This document shows, one piece after another, positions 10,279-20,641 of a stretch of 64,000 bases of DNA. Made by a program: the position numbers and the translations under genes. Each line of letters opens with the position of its first letter. Position 1 is the first letter of the stretch. The notes beneath the pieces were generated by a model. It ran no database searches. It was not told the DNA's origin and saw only the letters and a list, made by a program, of their open reading frames with translations. Origin of the DNA: Flavobacterium stagni (GTDB lineage Bacteria; Bacteroidota; Bacteroidia; Flavobacteriales; Flavobacteriaceae); assembly GCF_004122105.1 (NCBI RefSeq), contig NZ_SBKN01000006.1:124001-188000 (forward strand). Reading direction: 5' to 3'.

Positions 10279-11271
10279 CTAGTCTTTATCTAATTTATAC
10301 TTTGACAAATCCATTCCGAACGTAAGGTTTTTGTTAGCAACCAATTCGTCCAATTCGGTTAATGATTTTTTACCGAAGTTGCGGAATTTCATCAAATCGT
10401 GTTTGTTAAAAGAAACCAAATCGCCAAGTGTTTCCACTTCAGCTGCTTTTAAGCAGTTCAAGGCTCTCACAGATAAATCCATGTCAACCAATTTGGTTTT
10501 TAGCAACTGTCTCATATGAAGTGATTCTTCATCGTAGGTATCCGTTTGTGCAATTTCGTCTGCTTCAAGCGTGATTCTTTCGTCAGAGAAAAGCATAAAG
10601 TGGTGGATCAAAACTTTAGCTGCTTCAGTCAGAGCATCTTTAGGATTGATAGAGCCGTCGGTTTTGATTTCGAATACCAACTTTTCGTAGTCAGTTTTCT
10701 GTTCCACACGGAAGTTTTCGATGGCATATTTCACATTGATTACCGGAGTAAAGATGGAATCAATGTAGATCGTACCGAATGGAGCATTTTGTTTTTTATT
10801 CTCTTCAGCGGGAACGTAACCTCTACCTTTTTCAATAGTCAATTCAATGTTGAAGTTCACTTTTGAATCAAGGTTACAAATTACCAATTCAGGGTTCAAT
10901 ACTTGAAAACCTGAGATGAACTTTTGGAAGTCACCCGCAGTAATCTGATCTTTACCGGATAAAGAAACGGTTACTGATTCGTTATCAATTTCTTCGATTT
11001 GACGTTTGAAACGTACTTGTTTCAAATTCAAAACGATTTCAGTTACGTCTTCTACAACACCAGAGATAGTTGAAAACTCATGCTCAACACCCTCGATTCT
11101 TACAGAAGTAATTGCGTAACCTTCTAAAGCTGATAACATTACTCGACGTAACGCGTTACCAACGGTCAATCCATATCCGGGTTCTAAAGGTCTGAATTCA
11201 AACTTACCTTCAAAATCGGTTGAATCGATCATGATTACTTTGTCTGGTTTTTGAAAATTAAATAATGCCAT
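10279..11271 (-). CDS. rpoA: RNA polymerase alpha subunit
   Basis: This 330-residue subunit nucleates RNA polymerase assembly through its N-terminal domain (residues 1-230, [18 protein letters not shown]) and contacts DNA and activators through its C-terminal domain (about 255-330, [15 protein letters not shown] and [13 protein letters not shown]). Length and domains are normal for the family. It follows rpsD by 21 bp in the alpha part of the ribosomal supercluster. Confidence 0.98.
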   Translation of the reverse strand: MALFNFQKPDKVIMIDSTDFEGKFEFRPLEPGYGLTVGNALRRVMLSALEGYAITSVRIEGVEHEFSTISGVVEDVTEIVLNLKQVRFKRQIEEIDNESVTVSLSGKDQITAGDFQKFISGFQVLNPELVICNLDSKVNFNIELTIEKGRGYVPAEENKKQNAPFGTIYIDSIFTPVINVKYAIENFRVEQKTDYEKLVFEIKTDGSINPKDALTEAAKVLIHHFMLFSDERITLEADEIAQTDTYDEESLHMRQLLKTKLVDMDLSVRALNCLKAAEVETLGDLVSFNKHDLMKFRNFGKKSLTELDELVANKNLTFGMDLSKYKLDKD

Positions 11272-11292
11272 AATTTCGACAGGTGTCAGTTA

Positions 11293-11898
11293 TTATTTGT
11301 TGTACAACTCTACGATCAATTGTTCTTTGATATTTTCAGGAATTTGAATTCTGGCAGGGACAGAAACAAAAGTTCCTTCTTTTGTATCATTGTTCCAAGT
11401 AATCCACTCATAAACTGAAGATGAATTAGCTAAAGAACGCTCAATTGATTCTAGAGATTTTGATTTCTCACGAACGGCAATTTTATCGCCTGGTTTCAAA
11501 TGGTAAGAAGGGACATTTACCACTTCACCATTAACGGTAATATGACGGTGAGATACGATTTGTCTAGCGGCTCTTCTTGAAGAAGCGATACCCATACGGT
11601 AAACCACGTTATCTAAACGTGCTTCACACAATTGTAAAAGGATTTCACCCGTTACTCCAGAAGCAGCAGATGCTTTTTCGTAAAGATTTCTAAATTGTTT
11701 TTCTAAGATACCGTACGTGTACTTCGCTTTTTGCTTTTCCATTAATTGTACTGCGTATTCTGATTTTTTACCTCTCTTTTTAGCCAAACCATGTTGTCCT
11801 GGAGGGTAATTTCTTTTTTCGAAGGCTTTATCGTCTCCGAAGATTGCTTCGCCGAATTTACGAGCGATTTTTGTTTTTGGACCAGTATATCTTGCCAT
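11293..11898 (-). CDS. rpsD: 30S ribosomal protein S4
   Basis: S4 is a primary 16S rRNA-binding protein that starts small-subunit assembly. The 201 residues include the family signature around [11 protein letters not shown] and an S4 RNA-binding fold ([16 protein letters not shown]). The gene is separated from rpsK by an unusually wide 83-bp gap that holds a two-part inverted repeat, a possible S4-responsive leader because S4 represses its own operon in E. coli and B. subtilis. Confidence 0.98.
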   Translation of the reverse strand: MARYTGPKTKIARKFGEAIFGDDKAFEKRNYPPGQHGLAKKRGKKSEYAVQLMEKQKAKYTYGILEKQFRNLYEKASAASGVTGEILLQLCEARLDNVVYRMGIASSRRAARQIVSHRHITVNGEVVNVPSYHLKPGDKIAVREKSKSLESIERSLANSSSVYEWITWNNDTKEGTFVSVPARIQIPENIKEQLIVELYNK

Positions 11899-11913
11899 TT
11901 TTGTTTTAATTTG

Positions 11914-11965
11914 GGATAGAGATTATGAATTCAGGTCAAATCCTCCGATAATCTGGAATCTATCC
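11914..11965 (-). promoter_or_regulatory. Structured leader before rpsD, candidate S4 autoregulatory RNA
   Basis: Within the 83-bp rpsK-rpsD gap, GGATAG (11914-11919) pairs with CTATCC (11960-11965), and the adjoining AGATTAT (11920-11926) pairs with ATAATCT (11948-11954). Together they give a 13-bp stem with one 5-nt bulge and a 21-nt loop. There is no U run after it on the minus strand, so it is not a simple terminator. A link to S4 control is inference from its position and from S4 biology in other bacteria. Confidence 0.5.
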
Positions 11966-11981
11966 GAGTTATACTTTAAAA

Positions 11982-12365
11982 TTATACGCGACGTCTTTTT
12001 GGAGGACGACAACCATTGTGAGGCATTGGAGTTACGTCAATGATTTCAGTAACTTCGATACCACCGTTATGAATTGAACGGATGGCAGATTCTCTACCGT
12101 TACCTGGACCTTTAACATACACCTTTACTTTCTTAAGTCCGGCTTCCAAAGCCACTTTTGAACAATCTTCAGCAGCCATCTGCGCAGCATAAGGAGTGTT
12201 CTTTTTAGAACCTCTGAATCCCATTTTACCTGCAGAAGACCAAGAGATTACTTCACCTTTCTTGTTAGTCAAAGAAATGATGATGTTGTTAAAAGTAGCA
12301 TTAATATGAGCCTCACCAGAAGATTCAACAATAACTTTACGTTTTTTTGTATTTGCTTTAGCCAT
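11982..12365 (-). CDS. rpsK: 30S ribosomal protein S11
   Basis: S11 binds 16S rRNA in the platform of the small subunit near the E site. The 127-residue protein ends with the typical basic tail [18 protein letters not shown] and carries [11 protein letters not shown]. It lies 8 bp after rpsM and is the last gene before the wide structured gap preceding rpsD. Confidence 0.98.
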   Translation of the reverse strand: MAKANTKKRKVIVESSGEAHINATFNNIIISLTNKKGEVISWSSAGKMGFRGSKKNTPYAAQMAAEDCSKVALEAGLKKVKVYVKGPGNGRESAIRSIHNGGIEVTEIIDVTPMPHNGCRPPKRRRV

Positions 12366-12373
12366 ACTACTTA

Positions 12374-12748
12374 TTATTTAGTTGCTTTTTTCTTGTTAGC
12401 AACAGTTTTTCTCTTACCTTTTCTAGTTCTTGAGTTGTTTTTTGTTCTTTGACCACGTAATGGAAGACCCGCTCTGTGACGGATACCACGGTAACAACCG
12501 ATGTCCATTAAACGTTTGATGTTCAAAGAAGTTTCAGAACGTAATTCCCCTTCAATTTTGTAGTAAGATACTGCATCACGGATCGCTCCGATTTCAGTGT
12601 CATTCCACTCTTGAACTTTTTTATCTTCGCTAACGTTAGCTTTCGCTAAGATTTCGCTAGCTCTGCTTTTACCTACACCGTAGATGTAAGTTAAAGCAAT
12701 TACCCCTCTTTTATTTTTAGGTATATCTACCCCTGCTATTCTTGCCAT
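12374..12748 (-). CDS. rpsM: 30S ribosomal protein S13
   Basis: S13 sits in the head of the small subunit and contacts the large subunit and P-site tRNA. The 124-residue product has the N-terminal [10 protein letters not shown], a helix-two-turn-helix ([15 protein letters not shown]) and the basic C-terminal signature [13 protein letters not shown]. It begins 2 bp after the short rpmJ gene. Confidence 0.98.
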   Translation of the reverse strand: MARIAGVDIPKNKRGVIALTYIYGVGKSRASEILAKANVSEDKKVQEWNDTEIGAIRDAVSYYKIEGELRSETSLNIKRLMDIGCYRGIRHRAGLPLRGQRTKNNSRTRKGKRKTVANKKKATK

Positions 12749-12750
12749 AA

Positions 12751-12867
12751 TTATCCTTGTCTTTGTTTAAATCTAGGATTCTTTTTGTTAATAACGTATA
12801 ATCTTCCTTTACGACGCACAATGATACATTCTGCGCTTCTTTTTTTAACTGATGCTCTTACTTTCAT
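12751..12867 (-). CDS. rpmJ: 50S ribosomal protein L36, zinc-free form
   Basis: This 38-codon gene encodes a protein that starts [10 protein letters not shown] and ends [12 protein letters not shown], the full length of L36. Zinc-binding L36 has three Cys and one His; here only one Cys (residue 14) remains, so this is a zinc-independent (C-minus) type. It lies 12 bp after infA and 2 bp before rpsM, the usual place in the spc/alpha clusters. L36 stabilises 23S rRNA helices in the large subunit. Confidence 0.93.
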
Positions 12868-12879
12868 TTTTTAATAACT

Positions 12880-13095
12880 TTAGTATCTGTAAGTGATTCT
12901 TGCTTTAGACAAATCGTAAGGGCTCATTTCCAGTTTCACTTTGTCGCCAGGCAACAATTTGATGTAATGCATACGCATTTTTCCAGAGATATGAGCAATT
13001 ACTACGTGCCCGTTTTCTAATTCCACACGGAACATCGCATTGGATAATGCTTCAATGATGGAACCGTCTTGTTCTATTGCTGATTGTTTTGCCAT
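12880..13095 (-). CDS. infA: Translation initiation factor IF-1
   Basis: IF-1 occupies the A site of the 30S subunit during initiation and helps IF-2 and IF-3. The 71-residue product is a single S1/OB fold with the usual [17 protein letters not shown] start, [12 protein letters not shown] and the ending KARITYRY. It is 5 bp after secY, as in many Bacteroidota. Confidence 0.98.
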   Translation of the reverse strand: MAKQSAIEQDGSIIEALSNAMFRVELENGHVVIAHISGKMRMHYIKLLPGDKVKLEMSPYDLSKARITYRY

Positions 13096-13100
13096 AAAAA

Positions 13101-14444
13101 TTAAGCTACTGCTTTTCTATTTTTACCACTTTTCATCAAACTGTCATAATGTTGATTCAATAAATACGTATTGATTTGTTGAATCGTATCAATTGCAACA
13201 CCCACCATGATGATCAACGAAGTACCTCCGTAAAACATCGCCCATGATTGTTGTACATCCACACTAACAACAATCGCAGGAAAAATAGCAATAAGTGCTA
13301 AGAATAACGAACCTGGGAAAGTTATTAATGACATGATTTTATCAAGGTAGTCTGAAGTTTCAACTCCGGGTTTAATTCCGGGAATGAATCCACCACTACG
13401 TTTTAAATCGTCTGCCATTTTGTTTGTTGGAACTGTAATTGCAGTATAGAAATAAGTAAAAATGATGATTAGTAATGCAAAAACAACATTATACCACAAA
13501 CCAAAAATGTTACTGAAAGCACCAGCAATGGATTGTGACGTATCTGATTTTGACAAACCTGCCACAACACCAGGAATGAACATAATTGCCTGAGCAAAGA
13601 TGATTGGCATAACTCCGGAAGCATTTAATTTTAAAGGAATCCATTGTCTGTTGCCACCTGTAGCATCCTGTTCAAATTCACCGGCAGTAGTTCTGCGAGC
13701 ATATTGTACAGGAATTTTTCTAACAGCCATTACTAACAGTACACATGCAATGATTACCAATAACCAAACAACAATTTCGAAAACCAAAAGCATTGGTCCA
13801 CCGTTGTTGTTTGTCACACGAGATGAAAACTCTTGGAAAAGAGCTTGAGGTAATCGGGCTAAAATTCCGACCATGATTAACAGGGAGATCCCGTTTCCAA
13901 TACCTTTATCCGTAATTTTTTCTCCTAACCACATGGCAAAAATGGTACCTGTAGTTAAAATTAAAACGGATGAAAATAAGAATGCAAACGAATCAAAACC
14001 TAATAAAAAGGCACTTGAAGGAATGGTTTGGTATAGGTTATAAATGTAACCAGGACCTTGTAACAAGGTAATACCGATGGTTAACCAGCGGGTGATCTGA
14101 TTTAATTTCTTCCTCCCGCTTTCTCCATCCTTCTGTAACTTTTGAAGATAAGGAATTGCAATCCCCATTAATTGAACTACAATCGAAGCAGAAATGTAAG
14201 GCATGATACCCAAAGCAAATACAGAAGCTTTTGAGAAGGCTCCACCTGTAAACATATCTAGGATTGAACCTAAACCTTTATCAGTTTGACCTGCTAAACT
14301 AGCTAATTGATTTGCGTCGATACCGGGAAGAGTTACGTGAGCGCCAAAACGATACACCAATAGTAAACCTAAAGTGAAAACGATTCGGTTTTTCAACTCT
14401 TCGATTCTCCAAACACTCTTAATTGATTCAATAAAATTCTTCAT
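13101..14444 (-). CDS. secY: Protein translocase subunit SecY
   Basis: SecY forms the channel of the Sec translocon in the cytoplasmic membrane. The 447-residue protein has ten predicted membrane segments. It starts [20 protein letters not shown] and carries [23 protein letters not shown] (TM2/plug region) and [10 protein letters not shown] with the conserved cytosolic loop. It is co-transcribed with the ribosomal genes, 12 bp after rplO, as expected for a translation-coupled export gene. Confidence 0.98.
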   Translation of the reverse strand: MKNFIESIKSVWRIEELKNRIVFTLGLLLVYRFGAHVTLPGIDANQLASLAGQTDKGLGSILDMFTGGAFSKASVFALGIMPYISASIVVQLMGIAIPYLQKLQKDGESGRKKLNQITRWLTIGITLLQGPGYIYNLYQTIPSSAFLLGFDSFAFLFSSVLILTTGTIFAMWLGEKITDKGIGNGISLLIMVGILARLPQALFQEFSSRVTNNNGGPMLLVFEIVVWLLVIIACVLLVMAVRKIPVQYARRTTAGEFEQDATGGNRQWIPLKLNASGVMPIIFAQAIMFIPGVVAGLSKSDTSQSIAGAFSNIFGLWYNVVFALLIIIFTYFYTAITVPTNKMADDLKRSGGFIPGIKPGVETSDYLDKIMSLITFPGSLFLALIAIFPAIVVSVDVQQSWAMFYGGTSLIIMVGVAIDTIQQINTYLLNQHYDSLMKSGKNRKAVA

Positions 14445-14456
14445 AAAGTCAGAATA

Positions 14457-14909
14457 TTATAAAGTTACCGCTTCTCCACCAGCAGCTTCAATAGCCGCTT
14501 TTGCAGTTGCAGTAAATTTGTGTGCAGTTACTTTTAATTTTGCTTTCAATTCACCTCTACCTAAAACTTTTACAAGTTCGTTTTTAGTAGCTAAACGGTT
14601 TTCTACCAAAACTGTGAAATCTACAGTGTCAGTTACAAGTCCGTTGTCTACTAAAGCTTGAAGTGTATCAAGATTTACACCTTGATATTCTACTCTATTG
14701 ATGTTTTTGAAACCAAACTTAGGAACACGTCTTTGAAGCGGCATCTGACCTCCTTCAAAACCAATTTTCTTAGAGTAACCTGAACGTGACTTAGCTCCTT
14801 TGTGACCTCTTGTAGAAGTACCTCCTTTTCCGGAACCTTCACCACGACCAACTCTTTTGTTTTGGTTATGCGTAGAACCTGCAGCAGGTTGTAAGTTACT
14901 TAAATTCAT
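14457..14909 (-). CDS. rplO: 50S ribosomal protein L15
   Basis: L15 is a late-assembly large-subunit protein. The 150 residues show the Gly/Arg/Lys-rich extended N-terminus (KRVGRGEGSGKGGTSTRGHK) that threads into 23S rRNA, and the globular C-terminal half. It is 11 bp after rpmD and immediately before secY. Confidence 0.98.
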   Translation of the reverse strand: MNLSNLQPAAGSTHNQNKRVGRGEGSGKGGTSTRGHKGAKSRSGYSKKIGFEGGQMPLQRRVPKFGFKNINRVEYQGVNLDTLQALVDNGLVTDTVDFTVLVENRLATKNELVKVLGRGELKAKLKVTAHKFTATAKAAIEAAGGEAVTL

Positions 14910-14920
14910 AACGTATCGTG

Positions 14921-15103
14921 TTATTTAACTTCCTCAACGGAAACTAAGTGTTTAACTTTATTTATCATTCCAAGGATAGCTGGGTTAGACTCATGCTCCA
15001 CAACTTGTCCTATTCTACGAAGACCTAAAGCAACTAAACCTCTTTTTTGAGATTGAGGACAGTTGATCTGACTTCTTACTTGTTTTACTAATAACTTTGC
15101 CAT
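14921..15103 (-). CDS. rpmD: 50S ribosomal protein L30
   Basis: L30 is a small large-subunit protein of 60 residues with the typical motif [17 protein letters not shown]. Length equals the bacterial family norm. It lies 6 bp after rpsE, the canonical spc order. Confidence 0.97.
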   Translation of the reverse strand: MAKLLVKQVRSQINCPQSQKRGLVALGLRRIGQVVEHESNPAILGMINKVKHLVSVEEVK

Positions 15104-15109
15104 AGCGGA

Positions 15110-15631
15110 TTATCCTTTAAAAACTTTATCCAAAGATACTCCTCTTTGCTTAGCTACAGTAGCCGCGCTTCTCATTTGTAATAAAGCATCAAAAGTTGCT
15201 TTTACTACGTTATGAGGGTTGGATGATCCTTGGGACTTAGACAATACATCGTGAATTCCTACTGATTCTAATACGGCACGAACGGCACCACCGGCAATTA
15301 CTCCGGTACCATGAGAAGCAGGCATTAAATAAACGCGAGCTCCACCAAATTTACCTTTTTGTTCGTGTGGTACAGATTGACCACTCAAAGGAATTCTAAC
15401 TAAGTTTTTCTTTGCATCTTCAACTGCTTTCGCAATCGCTTCAGAAACATCTTTAGATTTTCCTAATCCGTGTCCTACCACGCCGTTTTCGTCACCAACT
15501 ACTACGATAGCAGAGAAACCAAACGCTCTACCTCCTTTAGTAACTTTAGTTACACGATTAACACTTACCAAACGGTCTTTCAACTCTAGTCCGCTGGGTT
15601 TTACTAGTTCGATATTTTTGTACTTGTACAT
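15110..15631 (-). CDS. rpsE: 30S ribosomal protein S5
   Basis: S5 lies at the mRNA entry side of the small subunit and affects decoding accuracy. The 173-residue product has a dsRBD-like N-terminal domain ([18 protein letters not shown]) and a C-terminal fold with [19 protein letters not shown]. It is 3 bp after rplR. Confidence 0.98.
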   Translation of the reverse strand: MYKYKNIELVKPSGLELKDRLVSVNRVTKVTKGGRAFGFSAIVVVGDENGVVGHGLGKSKDVSEAIAKAVEDAKKNLVRIPLSGQSVPHEQKGKFGGARVYLMPASHGTGVIAGGAVRAVLESVGIHDVLSKSQGSSNPHNVVKATFDALLQMRSAATVAKQRGVSLDKVFKG

Positions 15632-15634
15632 AAA

Positions 15635-15988
15635 TTAGAATTTTAGTCCAGCAGCTCTAGCGCCTTCTGCCAATGATTTAACACGTCCATGGTATAAATA
15701 ACCTCCACGATCGAAAGTTATCGTATCGATTCCGGCTTTCAACGCTTTTTCACCTACAAGTTTTCCAACTTGTTCTGCGATTTCAACGTTAGTACCTTTA
15801 AAATCTACTCCCTTATCTCTAGATGAAGCAGCTAATAAAGTAACACCATTTACATCGTCTATGAGCTGTGCATAGATTTCTTTATTACTTCTGAATACAG
15901 AAAGTCTTGGTTGGGTAGCAGTACCTTTCACAATCTTTCTGATTCTGAACTGAATTCTTTGTCTTCTTTCAGATTTTGATAATGACAT
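15635..15988 (-). CDS. rplR: 50S ribosomal protein L18
   Basis: L18 binds 5S rRNA with L5 and L25 and attaches it to the large subunit. The 117 residues carry [18 protein letters not shown] and end [19 protein letters not shown], both typical. The gene lies 11 bp after rplF. Confidence 0.98.
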   Translation of the reverse strand: MSLSKSERRQRIQFRIRKIVKGTATQPRLSVFRSNKEIYAQLIDDVNGVTLLAASSRDKGVDFKGTNVEIAEQVGKLVGEKALKAGIDTITFDRGGYLYHGRVKSLAEGARAAGLKF

Positions 15989-15999
15989 AACCTTTATTT

Positions 16000-16542
16000 T
16001 TAAGCTGATTTACCTGCTTTTCTTCTTAATACTTCACCTACAAACTTGATACCTTTTCCTTTGTATGGTTCAGGCTTACGGAATCCTCGGATTTTCGCAG
16101 TTACCTGACCTAAAAGTTGTTTATCAAAAGAAGTAAGTTTTACGATAGGGTTTTTACCTTTTTCAGAGATTGTTTCAACAACTACTTCAGGAGCAATTTC
16201 TAAAACAATATTATGAGAGTAACCTAAAGCTAAGTCTAATTTTTGACCTGCGTTAGAAGCTCTGTATCCAACCCCTACTAGTTCCAATTCATTGGTAAAA
16301 CCGGTTGACACACCTGTAACCATGTTACTGATTAACGCGCGGTATAAACCGTGTTTTGATCTTTGATCTTTGTAGTCAGATGATCTTTCAACTGTGATTT
16401 GATCACCTTCAACTTTTACAGTTACGTCCGAAAACTCCTGTGTAAGTTGACCTAATTTTCCTTTTACTGTAATCACACCTTCGCCTAGAGTTACCTCTAC
16501 ACCCGCTGGGATTGTAATTGGGCTTTTACCTATTCTTGACAT
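16000..16542 (-). CDS. rplF: 50S ribosomal protein L6
   Basis: L6 lies near the factor-binding centre of the large subunit. The 180-residue protein has two duplicated alpha/beta domains. It starts [17 protein letters not shown] and has the C-terminal signature [14 protein letters not shown]. It is 15 bp after rpsH. Confidence 0.98.
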   Translation of the reverse strand: MSRIGKSPITIPAGVEVTLGEGVITVKGKLGQLTQEFSDVTVKVEGDQITVERSSDYKDQRSKHGLYRALISNMVTGVSTGFTNELELVGVGYRASNAGQKLDLALGYSHNIVLEIAPEVVVETISEKGKNPIVKLTSFDKQLLGQVTAKIRGFRKPEPYKGKGIKFVGEVLRRKAGKSA

Positions 16543-16557
16543 CGTTTCCCCTTTTTA

Positions 16558-16956
16558 TTAGTATACGTAACAAATAACTTCACCACCAACATTAAGCTGT
16601 CTTGCTTGTTTTCCGGTCATCAAACCTTTTGATGTAGAAACAATAGCAATACCTAAACCGTTTAAGATTCGAGGTAATTTAGCAGCACCGGCATATTTAC
16701 GTAAACCTGGTTTACTAATTCTTTGGATATCTCTAATTACGGACTCTTTAGTGTCTTTGTCATACTTAAGAGCGATCTTGATGGTACCCTGAACGGTATT
16801 GTCCTCAAATTTGTAACTAAGGATATATCCTTGATCAAATAAAATTTTTGTGATTTCTTTCTTCATATTAGAAGCAGGAATTTCAACCACTTTGTGGTTG
16901 GCCTTTGCTGCATTTCTAATTCTCGTAAGAAAATCGGCAATTGGATCTGTATACAT
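16558..16956 (-). CDS. rpsH: 30S ribosomal protein S8
   Basis: S8 binds the central domain of 16S rRNA and in E. coli represses the spc operon. The 132 residues begin [16 protein letters not shown] and end in the family signature with [14 protein letters not shown] 72-bp gap with a perfect 10-bp hairpin separates it from rpsN, whereas most neighbours are spaced below 20 bp. Confidence 0.98.
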   Translation of the reverse strand: MYTDPIADFLTRIRNAAKANHKVVEIPASNMKKEITKILFDQGYILSYKFEDNTVQGTIKIALKYDKDTKESVIRDIQRISKPGLRKYAGAAKLPRILNGLGIAIVSTSKGLMTGKQARQLNVGGEVICYVY

Positions 16957-16980
16957 ATTGATTTATTTGCGGTTATGGTT

Positions 16981-17005
16981 TTCGCAGAACCCTCAGTTCT
17001 GCGAA
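16981..17005 (-). promoter_or_regulatory. Perfect hairpin in the rpsN-rpsH gap
   Basis: TTCGCAGAAC (16981-16990) and GTTCTGCGAA (16996-17005) form a perfect 10-bp stem with a 5-nt loop. It lies 25 bp before the rpsH ATG, inside the ribosomal operon. No U run follows it, so it should not terminate transcription. It may be an RNA processing or stabilising element, or a protein-binding site. Confidence 0.6.
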
Positions 17006-17028
17006 CCTTTAACCAATTAAACTATTTT

Positions 17029-17298
17029 TTACCAACTAGCTTTTTTCACCCCTGGAATTAATCCTTGGTTGGCCATTTCACGGAATGTTACACGTGAAAT
17101 ACCGAATTGACGCATGTACCCTCTTGGACGTCCAGTTAATTTACAACGGTTGTGTAAACGAACAGGAGATGCATTTTTAGGTAACTTTTGCAATCCTTCA
17201 TAATCGCCAGCTTCCAAAAGAGCTTTTCTTTTCTCAGCATATTTCGCAACGGTTTTTTGTCTTTTAACCTCGCGGGCTTTCATTGATTCTTTAGCCAT
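17029..17298 (-). CDS. rpsN: 30S ribosomal protein S14, zinc-free form
   Basis: S14 is an essential protein of the small-subunit head. The 89-residue product is the longer, zinc-independent type: it has a single Cys in [19 protein letters not shown] rather than the four-Cys zinc site. Together with the zinc-free L36 this cluster appears not to need zinc for those two proteins. It lies 3 bp after rplE. Confidence 0.97.
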   Translation of the reverse strand: MAKESMKAREVKRQKTVAKYAEKRKALLEAGDYEGLQKLPKNASPVRLHNRCKLTGRPRGYMRQFGISRVTFREMANQGLIPGVKKASW

Positions 17299-17301
17299 AT
17301 C

Positions 17302-17853
17302 TTAATTCTTTTTAAAAGGTAAACCTAATTCAGCTAATAATGATTTTGCTTCTTTATCTGTAGCAGCAGATGTTACAAAAGTAATATCCATTCCGGCAAT
17401 TTTATTTACTTTATCAATATCAATTTCTGGGAAAATGATTTGTTCAGTAACACCTAAATTGTAATTACCTCTACCGTCGAATCCGTTAGCTTTGATTCCA
17501 CCAAAGTCACGTACACGTGGTAATGCAGAAGTGATCAAACGATCTAAAAACTCATACATTTTTTCACCACGTAAAGTTACTTTAGCACCAATTGGCATTC
17601 CTTTTCTTAATTTAAAAGAAGCAACGTCTTTTTTAGACAAAGTTGCTAATGCCTTTTGACCTGTGATTTTAGTTAACTCTTCAACAGCGTGATCTACTAA
17701 TTTTTTATCAGATACAGCTGCACCTACTCCACGGCTTACAACAATTTTTTCAAGTTTAGGAACTTGCATTACATTTTTGTATCCGAATTCTTCTTTAAGA
17801 GCAGCGACTACGCGACTCTTATATTCTTGCTTTAGTCTTGGAATATATGCCAT
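17302..17853 (-). CDS. rplE: 50S ribosomal protein L5
   Basis: L5 binds 5S rRNA and contacts P-site tRNA. The 183 residues include the family signature [16 protein letters not shown] and [15 protein letters not shown], and the C-terminal [13 protein letters not shown]. Length is normal. It starts 2 bp after rplX. Confidence 0.98.
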   Translation of the reverse strand: MAYIPRLKQEYKSRVVAALKEEFGYKNVMQVPKLEKIVVSRGVGAAVSDKKLVDHAVEELTKITGQKALATLSKKDVASFKLRKGMPIGAKVTLRGEKMYEFLDRLITSALPRVRDFGGIKANGFDGRGNYNLGVTEQIIFPEIDIDKVNKIAGMDITFVTSAATDKEAKSLLAELGLPFKKN

Positions 17854-17855
17854 AA

Positions 17856-18170
17856 CTATAATACTTGATTAGATTTTTTTGAAAATCTTACTTTCTTATC
17901 TCCTTCAGCTTTGAATCCAACTTTAGTAGCTTCTTTTGATTTTGGATCAACTAAAGCTAAGTTAGAAATGTGAATAGGAGCTTCTTTCTTAACAATTCCG
18001 CCTTGAGGATTTTTAGCACTTGGTTTAGTGTGTTTGGAAACCATGTTCACACCTTCAACAATTGCTTTATTATCTTCACGGATAACACGTACCACTTTAC
18101 CTTCAGCACCTTTATGGTCACCTGCGATAACTTTTACTACGTCTCCTGATTTAATTTTAATCTTTGTCAT
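17856..18170 (-). CDS. rplX: 50S ribosomal protein L24
   Basis: L24 is an assembly initiator of the large subunit. The product of about 104 residues has a KOW motif ([20 protein letters not shown]) and [20 protein letters not shown]. Two tandem ATG codons (18173 and 18170) and a TTG (18176) precede the conserved [11 protein letters not shown] chose the last ATG because it gives the family-like N-terminus. Either ATG leaves about 10 bp to the rplN stop. Confidence 0.96.
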   Translation of the reverse strand: MTKIKIKSGDVVKVIAGDHKGAEGKVVRVIREDNKAIVEGVNMVSKHTKPSAKNPQGGIVKKEAPIHISNLALVDPKSKEATKVGFKAEGDKKVRFSKKSNQVL

Positions 18171-18181
18171 CATCAATCGAA

Positions 18182-18550
18182 TTAAAGCACTTCAGGTGCC
18201 AATGATACAATTTTCATGAATTGCTTCTCACGAAGCTCTCTGGCAACCGGACCAAAAACACGCGTACCTCTCATCTCACCAGCAGCATTTAACAATACAC
18301 ATGCGTTATCGTCAAATCTGATGTAAGAACCATCGGCTCTGCGTACTTCTTTTTTGGTACGTACAACAACTGCAGTAGAAACCGCACCTTTTTTCACGTT
18401 TCCGTTTGGTGTGGCGTCTTTAATAGAAACTACAATTTTATCTCCAACAGAGGCATAACGACGTTTCGTTCCTCCTAACACGCGGATAGTTAGTACTTCT
18501 TTAGCACCTGTGTTATCCGCAACTTTTAATCTACTTTCCTGTTGTACCAT
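18182..18550 (-). CDS. rplN: 50S ribosomal protein L14
   Basis: L14 forms an intersubunit bridge with 16S rRNA. The 122-residue protein has the invariant [14 protein letters not shown] start region and the signature [15 protein letters not shown]. It is 2 bp after rpsQ. Confidence 0.98.
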
Positions 18551-18552
18551 GA

Positions 18553-18810
18553 TTACTTCGCTCTTTCAATGATTTCAACTAATCTCCAACATTTGGTTTT
18601 ACTTAATGGACGAGTCTCCATAATTCTTACTGTATCACCAATGTTACAGTCATTTTTCTCGTCGTGTGCAACATATTTCTTTGTTTTTAACACGAACTTA
18701 CCATATAAAGGGTGTTTTACTTTTTTAGTTTCAGCAACAACAATGGATTTCGCCATTTTGTTACTAGTAACCACACCAACTCTTTCTTTTCTTAAATTTC
18801 TTTTTTCCAT
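18553..18810 (-). CDS. rpsQ: 30S ribosomal protein S17
   Basis: S17 is a primary 16S rRNA-binding OB-fold protein. The 85 residues include [18 protein letters not shown] and the motif [16 protein letters not shown]. It lies 19 bp after rpmC. Confidence 0.98.
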   Translation of the reverse strand: MEKRNLRKERVGVVTSNKMAKSIVVAETKKVKHPLYGKFVLKTKKYVAHDEKNDCNIGDTVRIMETRPLSKTKCWRLVEIIERAK

Positions 18811-18829
18811 CGTTCAGCGGATATTACAA

Positions 18830-19021
18830 TTATTGTAACTCTCTTTTGCTTAATTCAGTTGCCAATCGTGCCACTGCTCTTCTCATCGAACGGATTTGGA
18901 GCGGGTTTTGGATTGGAGAAATAGCGTGTGCTATTCTTAAATCAGCATAAGACTTTTTCAATTCACCAAGTTTTGCTTGCAACTCAGCTGTAGACAGATT
19001 GATAATTTCTGATTGTTTCAT
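18830..19021 (-). CDS. rpmC: 50S ribosomal protein L29
   Basis: L29 sits by the exit tunnel and helps form the docking site for trigger factor and SRP. The 63-residue product is the expected helical hairpin (LQAKLGELKKSYADLRIAHA) with the conserved IRSMRRAVARLATEL end. It lies 15 bp after rplP. Confidence 0.97.
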   Translation of the reverse strand: MKQSEIINLSTAELQAKLGELKKSYADLRIAHAISPIQNPLQIRSMRRAVARLATELSKRELQ

Positions 19022-19036
19022 AATAAAATTACTTGA

Positions 19037-19456
19037 TTATGCTTCGAAATCTCTTGCAACAACAAACTTAGTTTTCACAGGAAGTTTCTGAGCAGCTAAA
19101 CGTAAAGCTTCTTTGGCTACTGACAGAGGCACCCCTCCTACTTCAAACATGATTCTGCCTGGTTTTACAACGGCAGCCCAGTATTCAACGGCACCTTTAC
19201 CTTTACCCATACGTACTTCAAGTGGTTTTTTGGTAATTGGTTTATCCGGGAAGATCTTAATCCATAACTGTCCTTCACGCTTCATGTAACGGGTAGCAGC
19301 GATACGAGCAGCCTCGATTTGACGGGATGTTAAAAATGCTGAATCCATAGATTTGATACCAAACATTCCGTTAGAAAGTACGTGACCTCTTTGAGACACC
19401 CCTTTCATTTTACCTTTCTGTACCTTGCGGTATTTTGTTCTTTTAGGCTGTAACAT
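19037..19456 (-). CDS. rplP: 50S ribosomal protein L16
   Basis: L16 shapes the A site of the large subunit. The 139 residues start [19 protein letters not shown] and contain the signature [18 protein letters not shown]. It lies 19 bp after rpsC. Confidence 0.98.
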   Translation of the reverse strand: MLQPKRTKYRKVQKGKMKGVSQRGHVLSNGMFGIKSMDSAFLTSRQIEAARIAATRYMKREGQLWIKIFPDKPITKKPLEVRMGKGKGAVEYWAAVVKPGRIMFEVGGVPLSVAKEALRLAAQKLPVKTKFVVARDFEA

Positions 19457-19475
19457 TTTTCTTTAGTTTAAAAAA

Positions 19476-20216
19476 TTACTTTCTTTTACGGGCACCTCCC
19501 GATTTACCTGATTTACCATTTCTTGGCGCATCACCTTTTCCTCCGGCAGCTTGTTTTTTGTCCATGCCTACTAATGGAGATAAATCGCGTTTTCCGTAAA
19601 CTTCACCTTTCATGATCCATACTTTGATACCCATTCTACCGTAAGTAGTATGTGATTCTGCCAAAGCATAATCAATATCGGCTCTGAAAGTGGATAGAGG
19701 AATACGTCCTTCTTTGAAATTCTCAGAACGTGCCATTTCAGCACCATTCAAACGACCTGAAATCATAACTTTGATTCCTTCCGCGTTCATACGCATTGCA
19801 GCGGCAATAGCCATCTTGATCGCTCTACGGTATGAAATACGGCTCTCGATTTGACGAGCAATACTAGAAGCCACTAAAAAGGCATCTAATTCTGGTCTTT
19901 TGATTTCAAAGATGTTAATTTGAACCTCTTTGTCCGTAATTTTCTTAAGTTCTTCTTTTAACTTGTCTACCTCTTGACCGCCTTTACCAATGATGATACC
20001 TGGACGAGCCGTAGTGATAGTAACGGTTACAAGCTTCAAAGTTCTCTCGATGATTACTTTTGATACACTAGCTTTTGATAAACGAGCATGGATATACTTT
20101 CTGATTTTATAATCTTCAGCGATTTTATCGCCGTAATCATTTCCACCATACCAGTTTGAATCCCATCCTCTGATGATACCAAGGCGATTTCCAATTGGAT
20201 TTGTCTTTTGTCCCAT
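19476..20216 (-). CDS. rpsC: 30S ribosomal protein S3
   Basis: S3 lies at the mRNA entry pore and contributes to helicase activity. The 246-residue product has the N-terminal [20 protein letters not shown], a KH domain with [10 protein letters not shown] and the C-terminal S3 domain. A basic Gly/Lys tail (about 220-246, [12 protein letters not shown]) extends beyond the E. coli protein. It follows rplV by 8 bp. Confidence 0.98.
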   Translation of the reverse strand: MGQKTNPIGNRLGIIRGWDSNWYGGNDYGDKIAEDYKIRKYIHARLSKASVSKVIIERTLKLVTVTITTARPGIIIGKGGQEVDKLKEELKKITDKEVQINIFEIKRPELDAFLVASSIARQIESRISYRRAIKMAIAAAMRMNAEGIKVMISGRLNGAEMARSENFKEGRIPLSTFRADIDYALAESHTTYGRMGIKVWIMKGEVYGKRDLSPLVGMDKKQAAGGKGDAPRNGKSGKSGGARKRK

Positions 20217-20224
20217 ACTGTTTA

Positions 20225-20635
20225 TTAATTACTTTGTGTGTTATCTACTTGTCCTAACACGATTGTTACGTGATTTGAACGTTTTCTGATTCTGTGTGCG
20301 CGACCTTGTGGAGCTGGACGTAATCTTTTTAACATTACACCACCGTCAACTTTGATCTCTTTTACAAATAAGCCTGCTTCAGCTACATTGCCTTCACTGT
20401 TTTTCTGCTCCCAGTTGTTGATTGCAGATAATAACAATTTTTCCAATTTTCTTGAAGCTTCTTTTGAGCTGAATCTTAGGATACTAAGTGCTCTTTCCAC
20501 TTTCTGACCTCTTACCAAGTCTGCTACTAAGCGCATTTTTCTAGGTGAAGTAGGGCAGTTATTTAACTTAGCAAAAGCCAAAGACTTATTCGCCTCTTTT
20601 CTTGCGTCTGCTGTATTTCTTTTACGAACTCCCAT
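20225..20635 (-). CDS. rplV: 50S ribosomal protein L22
   Basis: L22 lines the polypeptide exit tunnel with its long beta hairpin. The 136-residue protein contains [20 protein letters not shown] and the C-terminal signature [20 protein letters not shown]. It is 6 bp after rpsS. Confidence 0.98.
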   Translation of the reverse strand: MGVRKRNTADARKEANKSLAFAKLNNCPTSPRKMRLVADLVRGQKVERALSILRFSSKEASRKLEKLLLSAINNWEQKNSEGNVAEAGLFVKEIKVDGGVMLKRLRPAPQGRAHRIRKRSNHVTIVLGQVDNTQSN

Positions 20636-20641
20636 TTCTTC

